Assembly: GCF_000260435.1 (NCBI RefSeq)
Contig: NZ_BACQ01000009.1
Location: 29,972-93,971, forward strand
Direction: 5' to 3'
DNA from: Lacticaseibacillus zeae DSM 20178 = KCTC 3804
GTDB taxonomy: Bacteria > Bacillota > Bacilli > Lactobacillales > Lactobacillaceae
Length of the DNA stretch: 64,000 nt
Position numbers and translations under genes: made by a program
Notes under the pieces: generated by a model
What the model saw: the letters and a program-made list of their open reading frames with translations, nothing else
Told to the model about the DNA's origin: nothing
Databases searched by the model: none
Part shown: piece by piece, positions 46,908 through 55,426 of the stretch
Layout of the letters: each line of letters begins with the position of its first letter
Numbering within the stretch: the first letter of the stretch is position 1

Positions 46908-47921
46908 TTAAGGTACCAGCAAGTTGATCACGTCATCTTTAGGAATATTGGTGAAGTAATCATTGGTGTTAATGCCATCCAGTGTCTCCTTAACTGCCTG
47001 AGACGTATACGGCTTGTCTTTCAACGCAGCAGCGACGTCAGCAACGTCTTTTGGTCCAAAGAAGTCACCATAGAATTTAACGTTTGCAATCTTGCCGTCC
47101 TTAATATCAAAACGCGCATCGATTGTACCGTAATCAAAGTGCTTGCGCTTCTTGGTGGTGAATTCCGGACTGTGGCCATAAACCCAGTCCCAATTGTTGT
47201 AGACATCGTCATAAATCTTCTTGATTTCGACTTGGTCAGCGTCAGTAACGTGATATTCCTTGTCTTTAATCTCGGCAACATCGTCAACGCCAAACAGCCG
47301 CGTCAACAAAATATCCCGAAATTCCGGAAGCGTCATATCCTGATATTTTTTGTCCAAGTAAGGGCGCAGGTTGGTGACCCGGCTCTTAACGGACTTAATA
47401 CCTTTACTCTTAATCTTGTCTTCCGGTACGTTGAGGACCTTTGGAATGACACTCATGTCCACATCCAGCATTAAAGTACCATGAGAGAACGTCTTGCCGT
47501 TGCGGGTATACATCGCGCTTCCTGAGAACTTCTTGCCGTCAACCAGCATATCATTGCGGCCGGAAACCTCGGCACTCGTGGCACCCATCGTATGAATCGC
47601 ATCCACAATCGGCTGTGTGAAGGACTTGAAGTCGCCGAATTCTTCAGAATCACTATCAACCACAAACGAGAAGCATAGGTTACCCAAATCGTGATAAACC
47701 GCACCGCCACCTGACAGCCGACGCGTTACGACAATATTGTGCTCCTCAACATACTTCTGATTCAATTCTTCCAGTGTATTCTGGTTGCGCCCGACAATGA
47801 CACTCGGCTTTTCATAATAAAAAAGCAACAGTGGCTCATCAAACTGTTTGGCATTCATCAAATACTGCTCAGTTGCCAAATTCTCGCGAATATCGTGGGA
47901 CTTCATAATGACATAGTACAT
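46908..47921 (-). CDS. lplA: Lipoate-protein ligase A
   Basis: A 337-residue ligase that activates free lipoate with ATP and attaches it to the lipoyl domains of 2-oxoacid dehydrogenases and the like. The RRLSGGGAVYHDLGN loop near residue 70 binds lipoyl-AMP. KFSGSAMYTRNGKTFSHGTL near 130 contains the catalytic lysine. The C-terminal accessory domain runs from about 250. AGGAGG lies 5-10 bp before the ATG at 47921. Copy F of the palindromic element begins just upstream, so the element lies in or near the lplA promoter. Confidence 0.95.
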   Translation of the reverse strand: MYYVIMKSHDIRENLATEQYLMNAKQFDEPLLLFYYEKPSVIVGRNQNTLEELNQKYVEEHNIVVTRRLSGGGAVYHDLGNLCFSFVVDSDSEEFGDFKSFTQPIVDAIHTMGATSAEVSGRNDMLVDGKKFSGSAMYTRNGKTFSHGTLMLDVDMSVIPKVLNVPEDKIKSKGIKSVKSRVTNLRPYLDKKYQDMTLPEFRDILLTRLFGVDDVAEIKDKEYHVTDADQVEIKKIYDDVYNNWDWVYGHSPEFTTKKRKHFDYGTIDARFDIKDGKIANVKFYGDFFGPKDVADVAAALKDKPYTSQAVKETLDGINTNDYFTNIPKDDVINLLVP

Positions 47922-47938
47922 TTATAGGTTTCCTCCTT

Positions 47939-48061
47939 GTGAGCGTGAACCGGCGCGGTTAGGAGTCGGAGTGTAAGTGGCCTTGGGCGTGATGGCCCAC
48001 TCTTTGGCCATTGCGACCAAGACCCTTACACGCAGACTCCTGCGCCGGTGAACGCGTTATG
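47939..48061 (-). repeat. Full copy of the palindromic element (copy F), inverted
   Basis: It reads GTGAGCGTGAACCGGCGCGG, then GTGTAAGTGGCCTTGGGC, centre GATGGCCCACTCTTTGGCCA, CGACCAAGACCCTTACACGC and CTCCTGCGCCGGTGAACGCG. It is nearly identical to copy D. It starts 4 bp from the lplA ribosome binding site. Confidence 0.88.
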
Positions 48062-48064
48062 GTA

Positions 48065-48090
48065 AAGCGTGAACCGGCGTGGTTAGAAAC
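48065..48090 (-). repeat. Left-end fragment of the palindromic element
   Basis: AAGCGTGAACCGGCGTGGTT then AGAAACCG duplicates the first 25 or so bases of copy F directly after it, suggesting a tandem insertion that later decayed. Confidence 0.6.
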
Positions 48091-48403
48091 CGAACAGCCG
48101 GTTCACCATCCGATCTTGTGGCACTCAACGAAGATTGTTAAGCGCCATTTGGTACATGGTCTATTTTAACGAGTTAATCATTAAAAAGAAAGCGATTTCG
48201 ATTGCAAACAATTCATTAGTTCGAATGGTATCGATTCCATAAAATATTTTTATATGGCTCAGAGTAAACACCTTTTAACAATCGTTCTATTCGGCTTTAC
48301 AGTGACAATGACAACCGGCACCGCTCAGCTGATTCCTCGTGCAACTAAATGAGAAATGCGTTAAGATTGTCCTATATCGTTTTATTATGAAAGGAGCTTT
48401 TGA
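48091..48403. other. AT-rich intergenic region before pepO
   Basis: About 310 bp with no credible gene. ATGGTATCGATTCCAT at 48225-48240 is a near-perfect 16-bp palindrome (one mismatched pair). The stretch from 48170 is AT-rich with several possible -10-like hexamers, none with a convincing -35. The pepO promoter must be here. Confidence 0.5.
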
Positions 48404-50308
48404 ATGACGAATAAAGTGCGCTACCAAGACGATCTATACCGAGCAGTAAATGGGGCCTGGATGGATCAAGCAGTCATTCCTGATGACAAAAGCAGTACCG
48501 GCGGCTTCCAGGATTTAGCCGATGAAGTAGAAGAAAAAATGATGGCTGACTTTGCGGCTGTTGCCGATGGTTCAAAAGAAGCACCGGATAAATATTTTGC
48601 CCAGGCAGTCACGCTTTATCAGCAAGCCAAGGATTTTAAGACGCGCGACGCTGCCGGCTTTGCACCGGCTTTACCAACGTTGCACCAAGTTGCTGCCATC
48701 AAAGATTTGGCTGACTACAATCGCCGTGCTGCCGAGTTACTGCAGCAGCAACTCATTGATCCGCCATTCAACGTCTTCGTCGATGCTGACATGAAAGACA
48801 CCAGCAAAAATGTCATTAATCTCATGGGACCCAAGACAATTTTGCCGGATACTTCCTATTACGCCAAAGACAATCAAAACGGAGCCCAACTACTTGCGAT
48901 CTTCAAGGACATGATGAGCAAGCTACTGGCATACACCGATCTTGATGACACAGCGCAAAAGGCAACCTTAGCAGGCGCGCTTGCTTTTGATGCCGAAATT
49001 GCTAAACACGTCAAAAGTTCCGAAGAGTGGGCGGATTATCCAAAAGCTTACAATCCAATGCCGACAGCCACTGTCGTTGAAAAGCTCAAACCATTCGATT
49101 TTGAAAACTTCCTGAAGGCAATTTTCAAAACGGTTCCGGATACCATCGTCGTCGCCGATCCGCGCTTTTTGGATGAATTCGGTCAGCTATTCAATGAAGC
49201 CAATTTTGCGAACTACCGCGACTGGCTTTATGTATTAAGTCTCGATAGTGTTGCAGGCTTCTTGAGCGAACCGCTGCGGCAATTAGGCGGTACCTATAAT
49301 CGCGCACTATCCGGGGCACCGAAATCACCGGATCAGGTCAAGCATGCTTATCGGGTAGCCAATGCCTATTTCAGTGAGCCAATCGGTATTTATTATGGCC
49401 GCACTTATTTTGGCGAGAAGGCCAAGGCCGATGTAACCCAATTGGTCGAAAAAATGATTGCCACTTACAAACAGCGCCTGGCCAATTCTGATTGGCTCTC
49501 ACAACCAACCAAAGATAAAGCCATTCTTAAGCTGGATAAGATGGTACTTAAAATGGGTTATCCGGACAAACCCGAAGCCATTTACGATTTGCTGCACGTT
49601 GATCCAGAAAAGTCATTACTTGAGAATTTGAAAGCCCTGCAAATCGTTCAGCAACAATACAACTACGATAAACTAAGCAAGCCGGTTGATCGCAGTGTCT
49701 GGAACATGCCAGGTCACTTGGTCAATGCCAGTTACGACCCGTCAAAAAATGACATCACATTCCCAGCAGCGATCCTGCAGGCGCCATTTTATTCATTGAA
49801 GCAGACCGCCTCAGAAAACCTTGGTGGCATCGGTGCCGTTATCGCTCACGAAATTTCGCATGGGTTCGATAATAACGGGGCACAGTTTGACGAATTCGGT
49901 AATATGGTCAACTGGTGGCAAAAAGCAGACTATGCGCACTTTAATGAGCTAACCAAAGCCATGATTGACGAATTTGACGGTCTCGAAACCGAAGCAGGCA
50001 AAGTTAATGGTAAACTCGTTGTGTCGGAAAATATCGCCGACGCCGGCGGTTTGGCGGCAGCTTTGGACACTGCCAAACGCGAGCCGGATGCCGATCTGCG
50101 TGCATTTTTCATTAACTGGGCCCGCATCTGGCGTTCCAAGTCCCGGCTTGAACGGGCAAAGATGTTGTTGGCCGTCGATGTCCACGCCCCGCATGAACTG
50201 CGTGCCAATATCCAGCCGCGTAATCTGGATGACTGGTACACGACGTTTGATGTTCAACCAGGCGACGGCATGTATCTACCGCCGGAAAAACGCGTTCAAA
50301 TTTGGTAA
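48404..50308 (+). CDS. pepO: M13-family endopeptidase PepO
   Basis: A 634-residue intracellular zinc endopeptidase of the neprilysin family that degrades oligopeptides in lactic acid bacteria. No signal peptide or membrane anchor is seen, as expected for PepO. The zinc motif IAHEISHGFDNNG lies near residue 480 and the second motif ENIADAGGLAAAL near 540. NASYDPSKNDITFPAAILQAPF near 440 is the substrate-binding segment. GAAAGGAG precedes the ATG. Single gene with its own terminator. Confidence 0.96.
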   Translation: MTNKVRYQDDLYRAVNGAWMDQAVIPDDKSSTGGFQDLADEVEEKMMADFAAVADGSKEAPDKYFAQAVTLYQQAKDFKTRDAAGFAPALPTLHQVAAIKDLADYNRRAAELLQQQLIDPPFNVFVDADMKDTSKNVINLMGPKTILPDTSYYAKDNQNGAQLLAIFKDMMSKLLAYTDLDDTAQKATLAGALAFDAEIAKHVKSSEEWADYPKAYNPMPTATVVEKLKPFDFENFLKAIFKTVPDTIVVADPRFLDEFGQLFNEANFANYRDWLYVLSLDSVAGFLSEPLRQLGGTYNRALSGAPKSPDQVKHAYRVANAYFSEPIGIYYGRTYFGEKAKADVTQLVEKMIATYKQRLANSDWLSQPTKDKAILKLDKMVLKMGYPDKPEAIYDLLHVDPEKSLLENLKALQIVQQQYNYDKLSKPVDRSVWNMPGHLVNASYDPSKNDITFPAAILQAPFYSLKQTASENLGGIGAVIAHEISHGFDNNGAQFDEFGNMVNWWQKADYAHFNELTKAMIDEFDGLETEAGKVNGKLVVSENIADAGGLAAALDTAKREPDADLRAFFINWARIWRSKSRLERAKMLLAVDVHAPHELRANIQPRNLDDWYTTFDVQPGDGMYLPPEKRVQIW

Positions 50309-50315
50309 TCCTATT

Positions 50316-50346
50316 AGCATCGACTCATTGAGTCGATGCTTTTTTA
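50316..50346 (+). terminator. Terminator of pepO
   Basis: AGCATCGACTC and GAGTCGATGCT form an 11-bp stem followed by a T run. Confidence 0.93.
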
Positions 50347-50545
50347 GAAGAATGGCGCTAAACAAAGCACCACGCGATGCTGATAACTAGAAGTGAATGC
50401 ATTGAAGCATCCTCTTCCGAGCAGCGGATTTAAGCCACAGTTGAGCAAAGGCGTGTGAAAGGGAATACAAAGTGGTCTTGATAGGTTATAATAGTTATAG
50501 GAAAGCATTTGCGATAATCAGAACTGATAGGAAGTAGGGGAGCTT

Positions 50546-51436
50546 ATGGAACTGCAGACGTTGCGTAACTTTATTGAAATTGCCGACCATGGCAGTATTA
50601 CGGCTGCTGCCAGAACATTGGGCATTTCCCAGCCAGGGTTATCGCGCCAATTAAAAGATCTGGAAAAAGAACTGGGCGTTAAACTGCTGATCCGGGGAAA
50701 TCGACGGGTTACCTTGACGGAAGATGGCACCTACTTATTGAACCGGGCCCGCGAGTTAACCGCCATCGCCGAACGCACCAAAAATAATTTGCAAGGCAAA
50801 CATACACTGGGTGGTGATCTTTACATTGGTGCCAGCGAAACCAGTGGTAAGCGCCTGATGTTGCAGGTTGCTCAATCCCTCCGCCAGCAGTATCCCAGTC
50901 TGCATGTCCATGTGACTTATGGTTCTGATGAAAGTCTGATTGCTAATCTTGAAGCCGGTATGTACGATTTTATTTTGCGCCCAGATAAGGAACAGACTCA
51001 GTACGAAAGCCTGCCGCTCCCGATTCGCGATGCTTGGGGCGTTTTGATGACCACCGATGATCCGTTAACCGATAACCTTCTGATCACGCCAAATGATCTT
51101 AACGATAGCGAACTGATTCTGCCGCGGGCCACGCATACTCGCAATGCCTTTGAACACTGGCTAGGACAGGGACTCGACCCGGCATACATCGTTGGCACCT
51201 ACGATTTGACCGCTGATGCTTTAGGCATGACCGCAGTCGGATTAGGGCGTGCGCTATGTCTTGAATATCTGGCAACGCAAACATCGAACACTTCCTTAAC
51301 CTTCCGTCCTTTAGCTCCGGCATTAGCCGATCCGATCGCGTTAGTGTGGAAACGAGACCGTGAGCTTTCCCGCATCGCCCAACGCTTCTTAAGCCTCGTT
51401 CATGAAACGATCAATCAGCAAAAAGCAGAAAGTTAG
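50546..51436 (+). CDS. LysR-type transcriptional regulator
   Basis: A 296-residue LysR regulator. The N-terminal winged HTH reads LRNFIEIADHGSITAAARTL and GISQPGLSRQLKDLEKELGV (about 5-50). The ligand-binding domain runs from about 90. A TATAAT at 50487-50492 and a short ATCAGAACTGAT palindrome at 50517-50528 lie in its leader and could be for autoregulation. No divergent target gene is adjacent, since pepO ends before it, so the target is unknown. Confidence 0.93.
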   Translation: MELQTLRNFIEIADHGSITAAARTLGISQPGLSRQLKDLEKELGVKLLIRGNRRVTLTEDGTYLLNRARELTAIAERTKNNLQGKHTLGGDLYIGASETSGKRLMLQVAQSLRQQYPSLHVHVTYGSDESLIANLEAGMYDFILRPDKEQTQYESLPLPIRDAWGVLMTTDDPLTDNLLITPNDLNDSELILPRATHTRNAFEHWLGQGLDPAYIVGTYDLTADALGMTAVGLGRALCLEYLATQTSNTSLTFRPLAPALADPIALVWKRDRELSRIAQRFLSLVHETINQQKAES

Positions 51437-51512
51437 ACCGAAAGGAAAAGGGATTATCGCGCGATCATCCAAAATGAGCCATTTCTGACATTCTGATTTA
51501 AAAAGTGAATAT

Positions 51513-51572
51513 AAAAAAGCCAGCTCCAAATGCGTATCGCATAACTTGCGACGCATCTGGAGCCGTTTTTTT
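51513..51572. terminator. Bidirectional terminator between the lysR gene and nrdF
   Basis: AAAAAAGCCAGCTCCAAATG pairs with CATCTGGAGCCG followed by a T8 run; an inner GCGTATCGC/GCGACGC part extends the stem. It serves the two converging transcripts. Confidence 0.88.
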
Positions 51573-51602
51573 TATTCCTCGACACATTCATTTCCGAAAG
51601 CC

Positions 51603-52583
51603 TTACTTATCGCGGCCTTCGTCTCCAGTTGAAAATGAATAATCATCATCCTGCATGGCTTCAACCTGTCCCAGTCGATAACCATTACCGACTTGGGAGA
51701 AGAAGTCGTGGTTGGCTGTTGACGTCGAAATGCCGTTCATAACAATCGGGTTCACATCATCAGCCGTATCTGGAAAAGCGGTTTCCTGGCCCAGATTCAT
51801 GAGCGCTTTGTTGGCGTTGTACCGCAGGAAAGTCAAAACTTCGTCCGTCCACTTAGTTTTAGCATACAAATCATTCGTATACTTTTCTTCATTTTCGTAC
51901 AGATCGTAAAGTAAATCGTACATCCAGTCCTGCAACTTTTGCTGCTCGGCTTCTGGCAACTCATTGAAGCCTAATTGGAACTTGTAGCCGATGTACGTGC
52001 CATGGACACTTTCATCCCGAATGATCAGCTTAATGATTTCCGCCACATTGGTCAGCTTGTTGTTGCCTAAATAATAGAGTGGGGTAAAGAAGCCTGAATA
52101 AAACAAGAAGGTTTCCAAAAAGACGCTGGCAATCTTCTTTTGCAACGCCGAACCATTGTGGTAAATATCGTTGATTTTGTTGGCTTTGTACTGCAGATGT
52201 TCATTATGATTCGTCCAGTCAAAGATTTCATCAATTTCAGCCGGGGTGTTCAGCGTTGAGAAAATTGACGAATAACTCTTGGCATGAACACTTTCCATGA
52301 ACTGAATATTGTTTAAGACCGCTGTTTCCTGTTGCGTGCGAATATTCTGCCGCAAACTTGCCATGCCGTCTTGACTTTGCAGGGTATCCAGCAAAGTCAG
52401 CCCGCCAAAGACATGCCCGACAACCCACTGTTCATCAGGACTCAATGAACGCCAATCGTCTAAATCGTTGGATAAAGGGATCCGGGTATCCAGCCAAAAT
52501 TGTTCCGTCAACTTTTCCCAAGTTGCCTTATCGACTTCATCTTCAATCGCATTCCAGTTAATCGCAATATATTGTTTTGCCAT
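51603..52583 (-). CDS. nrdF: Class Ib ribonucleotide reductase beta subunit
   Basis: A 326-residue radical-generating subunit that holds a dinuclear metal site (manganese or iron) and a tyrosyl radical. Ligand-bearing segments: FVVGHVFGGLTLLDTLQ-like WVVGHVFGGLTLLDT near 52, ESVHAKSYSSIF near 95 and RDESVHGTYIGYKFQ near 190. The C-terminal tail YSFSTGDEGRDK... docks onto NrdE. It is the last gene of nrdHEF. No nrdI, the flavodoxin needed for the manganese form, is adjacent. Confidence 0.95.
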   Translation of the reverse strand: MAKQYIAINWNAIEDEVDKATWEKLTEQFWLDTRIPLSNDLDDWRSLSPDEQWVVGHVFGGLTLLDTLQSQDGMASLRQNIRTQQETAVLNNIQFMESVHAKSYSSIFSTLNTPAEIDEIFDWTNHNEHLQYKANKINDIYHNGSALQKKIASVFLETFLFYSGFFTPLYYLGNNKLTNVAEIIKLIIRDESVHGTYIGYKFQLGFNELPEAEQQKLQDWMYDLLYDLYENEEKYTNDLYAKTKWTDEVLTFLRYNANKALMNLGQETAFPDTADDVNPIVMNGISTSTANHDFFSQVGNGYRLGQVEAMQDDDYSFSTGDEGRDK

Positions 52584-52636
52584 ATTCTCCGCTCCTTGTA
52601 TGTAAAAACAGGGGAGATCCCCCTGTTAAAAGATAA

Positions 52637-54808
52637 TCAAATCGAGCAACTTTCACAAGCGTTGCTGCCGATTTCTTCCTGGTCATCGGTGTAAGTCCGG
52701 ATGTAGTAAATCGACTTGAGGCCTTTGTGATGGGCGTAGTTCCGCAAAATGTTCAAATCACGCGTCGTCATCTTGTCGGTTCGGCCGTCTTTCCACGGAT
52801 AAAGGCCAGCAGGAATGGTACTGCGCATGAACAGGGTCATGGCCATTCCTTGATCAACGTGCTGTTGGGCAGCGGCATAAACATCAATGACTTTACGCAT
52901 GTCAATGTCGTAGGCACTTTGATAGTAAGGCATGGTGTCATTCGACAAACCGGGTGCTGGGTAATAAATCGTGCCGATTTTCTTCTCTTGACGATCCTCA
53001 ATCCGGTTAACAATTGGCTGCAAGGAGGCACTGGTATCGTTAATATAGCTGATCGAGCCATTAGGGGCCACAGCCATCCGGTTTTGATGATACAAGCCGT
53101 CCTTCATGACACTCTCTTTGAGCGCTTCCCAGTCCGCCTGGGTCGGAATGTGAACATCCTTGAACAAATCACGCACCTTGTCGTACTTAGGCGCCCATGA
53201 TTGCTGGATATACTTGTCAAAATAACTGCCATCAGCGTATTTGCTGTTTTCAAAGTTATGGAATGACTCGCCACGTTCTTTGGCAATCTTGTTGGATGCC
53301 TTCAACGTGTAATAATTCAGCAACAAGAAATAGATGTTGGTGAAATCAAGACTTTCCGGTGAACCATAATACATATGATTCTTAGCAAAGTACGTGTGCA
53401 AGCCCATCGCGCCAAGGCCAATGCTGTGTGCCAGGTGATTCCCATGCTGAACAGACGGCACAACGTCAATATTGCTATGATCAGTGACATAGGTCAATGC
53501 CCGAACCATGGCTTCAACGCTGTGACCAAAGTCGCGACTGTGCATCAAATTAGGAATATTCGTGCTACCCAGGTTGCAGGAAACATCTGTCCCTAAGACT
53601 TCATATTCCTGCTTGTTGTTGAGCTTGGATGGTACCTGTACCTGCATGATTTCCGAGCACAGGTTGCTCATGATGATTTTGCCATCGATCGGGCTCGCAT
53701 TGTTGGCAGTGTCAATGTTGATGATGTAAGGATAGCCAGATTCCTGCTGTAATTTGGAAATTTCATTTTCCAGATCGCGGGCCTTAATCTTGTATTTCTT
53801 AATGTCCGGATTGGCCACCATGTTGTCGTATTCCTTGGTGATATCCACATACGAAAATGGCTTGCCATAAGCCCGTTCAACCGAATAAGGGGAGAAGAGG
53901 TACATATCGGCATTGTCCTTGATAAGCTCGTAATACTTATCAGGCACAATCACGCCGAGGCTAAGGGTCTTTACCCGATACTTTTCATCTGCGTTTTCCT
54001 TTTTGGCGCCCAAGAAACTGATGATATCAGGATGGAAGACATTCAAATAAACCACGCCGGCACCTTGACGTTGGCCCAGTTGATTACTGTAGGAAAAAGA
54101 ATCTTCCAACAACTTCATGACCGGCAATACGCCACTTGCAGCACCGTCAATGCCTTTGATTGGCGCACCGGCTTCACGAAGGTTCGATAGTGTCAGGCCG
54201 ACTCCGCCACCAATTCGTGACAACTCAAGGGCAGAGTTAATCGCGCGGCCAATCGAATTCATGTCGTCGGTAATTTGCAGTAGAAAACAGGAGACCAATT
54301 CGCCACGGCGTTGCCGACCAGCGTTTAGGAACGAAGGGGTAGCCGGCTGATACCGCTGATGGATCATCTCATCAGCCAAATCCACCGCCAGCTGCTCATT
54401 ACCATCCGCAAAGAAGAGGGCGTTGGCAAATACCCGATCTTTGTAATCTTCAAGATACTGAGTGCCATCGTCGGTCTTTAACGCATACTGAGCGTAATAC
54501 TTATAGGCCGCCATGAAGGACTTAAACTGAAAATGCTGAGCCGTCAAGAACTGGTCCAGCTTTTCCAGGAAGGCCGGCTGATACTTTTTTAAAAATCCCG
54601 CTTCATAATAGTGATTGTCAACCAAATACTTCAAGCGCTCTTGTAGCGATGAAAACTTCATCGTATTTGGCGCCACATTTTCGGTCAAAAAGGCCTGTAA
54701 TGCTTCCTTATCTTTATTGAGCGGAATCTGGTCGTTAACGGGAATATTGATCTCGTTGTTAAGGGCGTAATAAGTAACCTCGTCCGGACTGATTGTTTTT
54801 AATGACAT
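52637..54808 (-). CDS. nrdE: Class Ib ribonucleotide reductase alpha subunit
   Basis: A 723-residue catalytic subunit that reduces NDPs to dNDPs. PATPSFLNAGRQRRGELVSCFL near residue 162 holds the first active-site cysteine. NLCSEI near 383 and GTDVSCNLGS near 408 hold the others of the radical and disulfide chemistry. MAVAPNGSISYINDTSASLQP near 583 is conserved. The C-terminus ends ACESCSI, the redox-active cysteine pair recharged by NrdH. I chose ATG 54808 over the GTG at 54826 because the latter has no ribosome binding site. Confidence 0.96.
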   Translation of the reverse strand: MSLKTISPDEVTYYALNNEINIPVNDQIPLNKDKEALQAFLTENVAPNTMKFSSLQERLKYLVDNHYYEAGFLKKYQPAFLEKLDQFLTAQHFQFKSFMAAYKYYAQYALKTDDGTQYLEDYKDRVFANALFFADGNEQLAVDLADEMIHQRYQPATPSFLNAGRQRRGELVSCFLLQITDDMNSIGRAINSALELSRIGGGVGLTLSNLREAGAPIKGIDGAASGVLPVMKLLEDSFSYSNQLGQRQGAGVVYLNVFHPDIISFLGAKKENADEKYRVKTLSLGVIVPDKYYELIKDNADMYLFSPYSVERAYGKPFSYVDITKEYDNMVANPDIKKYKIKARDLENEISKLQQESGYPYIINIDTANNASPIDGKIIMSNLCSEIMQVQVPSKLNNKQEYEVLGTDVSCNLGSTNIPNLMHSRDFGHSVEAMVRALTYVTDHSNIDVVPSVQHGNHLAHSIGLGAMGLHTYFAKNHMYYGSPESLDFTNIYFLLLNYYTLKASNKIAKERGESFHNFENSKYADGSYFDKYIQQSWAPKYDKVRDLFKDVHIPTQADWEALKESVMKDGLYHQNRMAVAPNGSISYINDTSASLQPIVNRIEDRQEKKIGTIYYPAPGLSNDTMPYYQSAYDIDMRKVIDVYAAAQQHVDQGMAMTLFMRSTIPAGLYPWKDGRTDKMTTRDLNILRNYAHHKGLKSIYYIRTYTDDQEEIGSNACESCSI

Positions 54809-54877
54809 GCTAATCCCTGCTTTCACTGCAATTTATCTTCATTCGGTTAAGTTCGATGCGATAAAAAAACTGGCTGT

Positions 54878-55108
54878 TCAGACAGCCAGTTGCTTCAAGG
54901 CATCCGGTCGAAACCCGGAGAATGAATCAAGCCCATCTGCTTCAAGAACAGGAACCTGCTGGAATCCCTTTTTCTTTAAGTAATCGATGTATTCAGGTTC
55001 CTCGTTGATGTTGTGTTCCGTAAATGGAATCTTGTGGGTATCGAGGTAGCGCTTTGTCATCCGGCATTGTGGACAGCCATTGCGCGTGAACAGTGTGATG
55101 TTACGCAT
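54878..55108 (-). CDS. nrdH: NrdH glutaredoxin-like protein
   Basis: A 76-residue redox protein that reduces class Ib ribonucleotide reductase with electrons from thioredoxin reductase. TRNGCPQCRMTKRYL contains the C-P-Q-C redox motif near residue 11. VPVLEADGLDSFSGFRPDAL carries the NrdH-specific SGFRP segment. The start is ATG 55108, 9 bp after AAAGGA; an ATG three codons upstream directly abuts the binding site. It leads the nrdHEF operon under the promoter at 55143-55171. Confidence 0.95.
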   Translation of the reverse strand: MRNITLFTRNGCPQCRMTKRYLDTHKIPFTEHNINEEPEYIDYLKKKGFQQVPVLEADGLDSFSGFRPDALKQLAV

Positions 55109-55142
55109 AGGTATCATCCTTTCTTGTTATCTTATGTAGTTT

Positions 55143-55171
55143 AGAATACTCAATATTGGGGTGCATGTCAA
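55143..55171 (-). promoter_or_regulatory. Promoter of nrdHEF
   Basis: On the minus strand TTGACA (55166-55171), a 17-bp spacer and TATTCT (55143-55148). A perfect -35. A second extended -10 (TGcTATACT) lies upstream on the minus strand at 55250-55258 and may be a P2. Confidence 0.85.
55146..55161. promoter_or_regulatory. NrdR-like box 1
   Basis: ATACTCAATATTGGGG fits the 16-bp NrdR-box layout with a central AATATT. It covers the spacer between -35 and -10 of the nrdHEF promoter, so bound repressor would block polymerase. Confidence 0.6.
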
Positions 55172-55177
55172 TGAAAA

Positions 55178-55193
55178 ACACCATATCTTGGGG
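55178..55193. promoter_or_regulatory. NrdR-like box 2
   Basis: ACACCATATCTTGGGG is the best match to the general NrdR consensus (ACAC-A-TAT-T-G). It is exactly 32 bp from box 1, three helical turns, and lies just upstream of the -35. Confidence 0.65.
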
Positions 55194-55208
55194 TTAATTT
55201 TTTTGATG

Positions 55209-55226
55209 CCCCAAAGCATATGGTGT
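55209..55226. promoter_or_regulatory. NrdR-like box 3 (inverted, 18 bp)
   Basis: CCCCAAAGCATATGGTGT is the inverse of box 2 with 2 extra bases. Its centre is 32 bp from the centre of box 2, continuing the same phase. With box 2 it also forms a long inverted repeat. Confidence 0.45.
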
Positions 55227-55384
55227 CGACTTGATTTTCGCTTACTTTTAGTATAGCAAGAATGCATGCCAGACGCCAGTGTTAATCAATTATAGGCTGA
55301 CTTAATGCGGCAAAAGCCTGCCCGCTAAGGAAACACGCGTCTGAGACAAGTACACAAGCATCATTTATCCGGTTGCCGAGCTTC

Positions 55385-55403
55385 TTTGCTATACTATAGC
55401 AAA
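55385..55403 (+). promoter_or_regulatory. Perfect 19-bp palindrome over the -10 of the Mga-like gene
   Basis: TTTGCTATACTATAGCAAA has 9-bp perfect arms around one central base. The extended -10 TGcTATACT lies within it. It ends 8 bp before the ribosome binding site. It is probably an operator, perhaps for autoregulation. TTGCTATACTA recurs on the minus strand near 55249-55259 upstream of nrdH. Confidence 0.6.
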
Positions 55404-55426
55404 AATTTGGAAAGGAAGTCGTCACC

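Noticed and set aside
48361..48388. TTAAGA-16-TATTAT as the pepO promoter
   Set aside because: It would start transcription at or inside the ribosome binding site, leaving no room for it.
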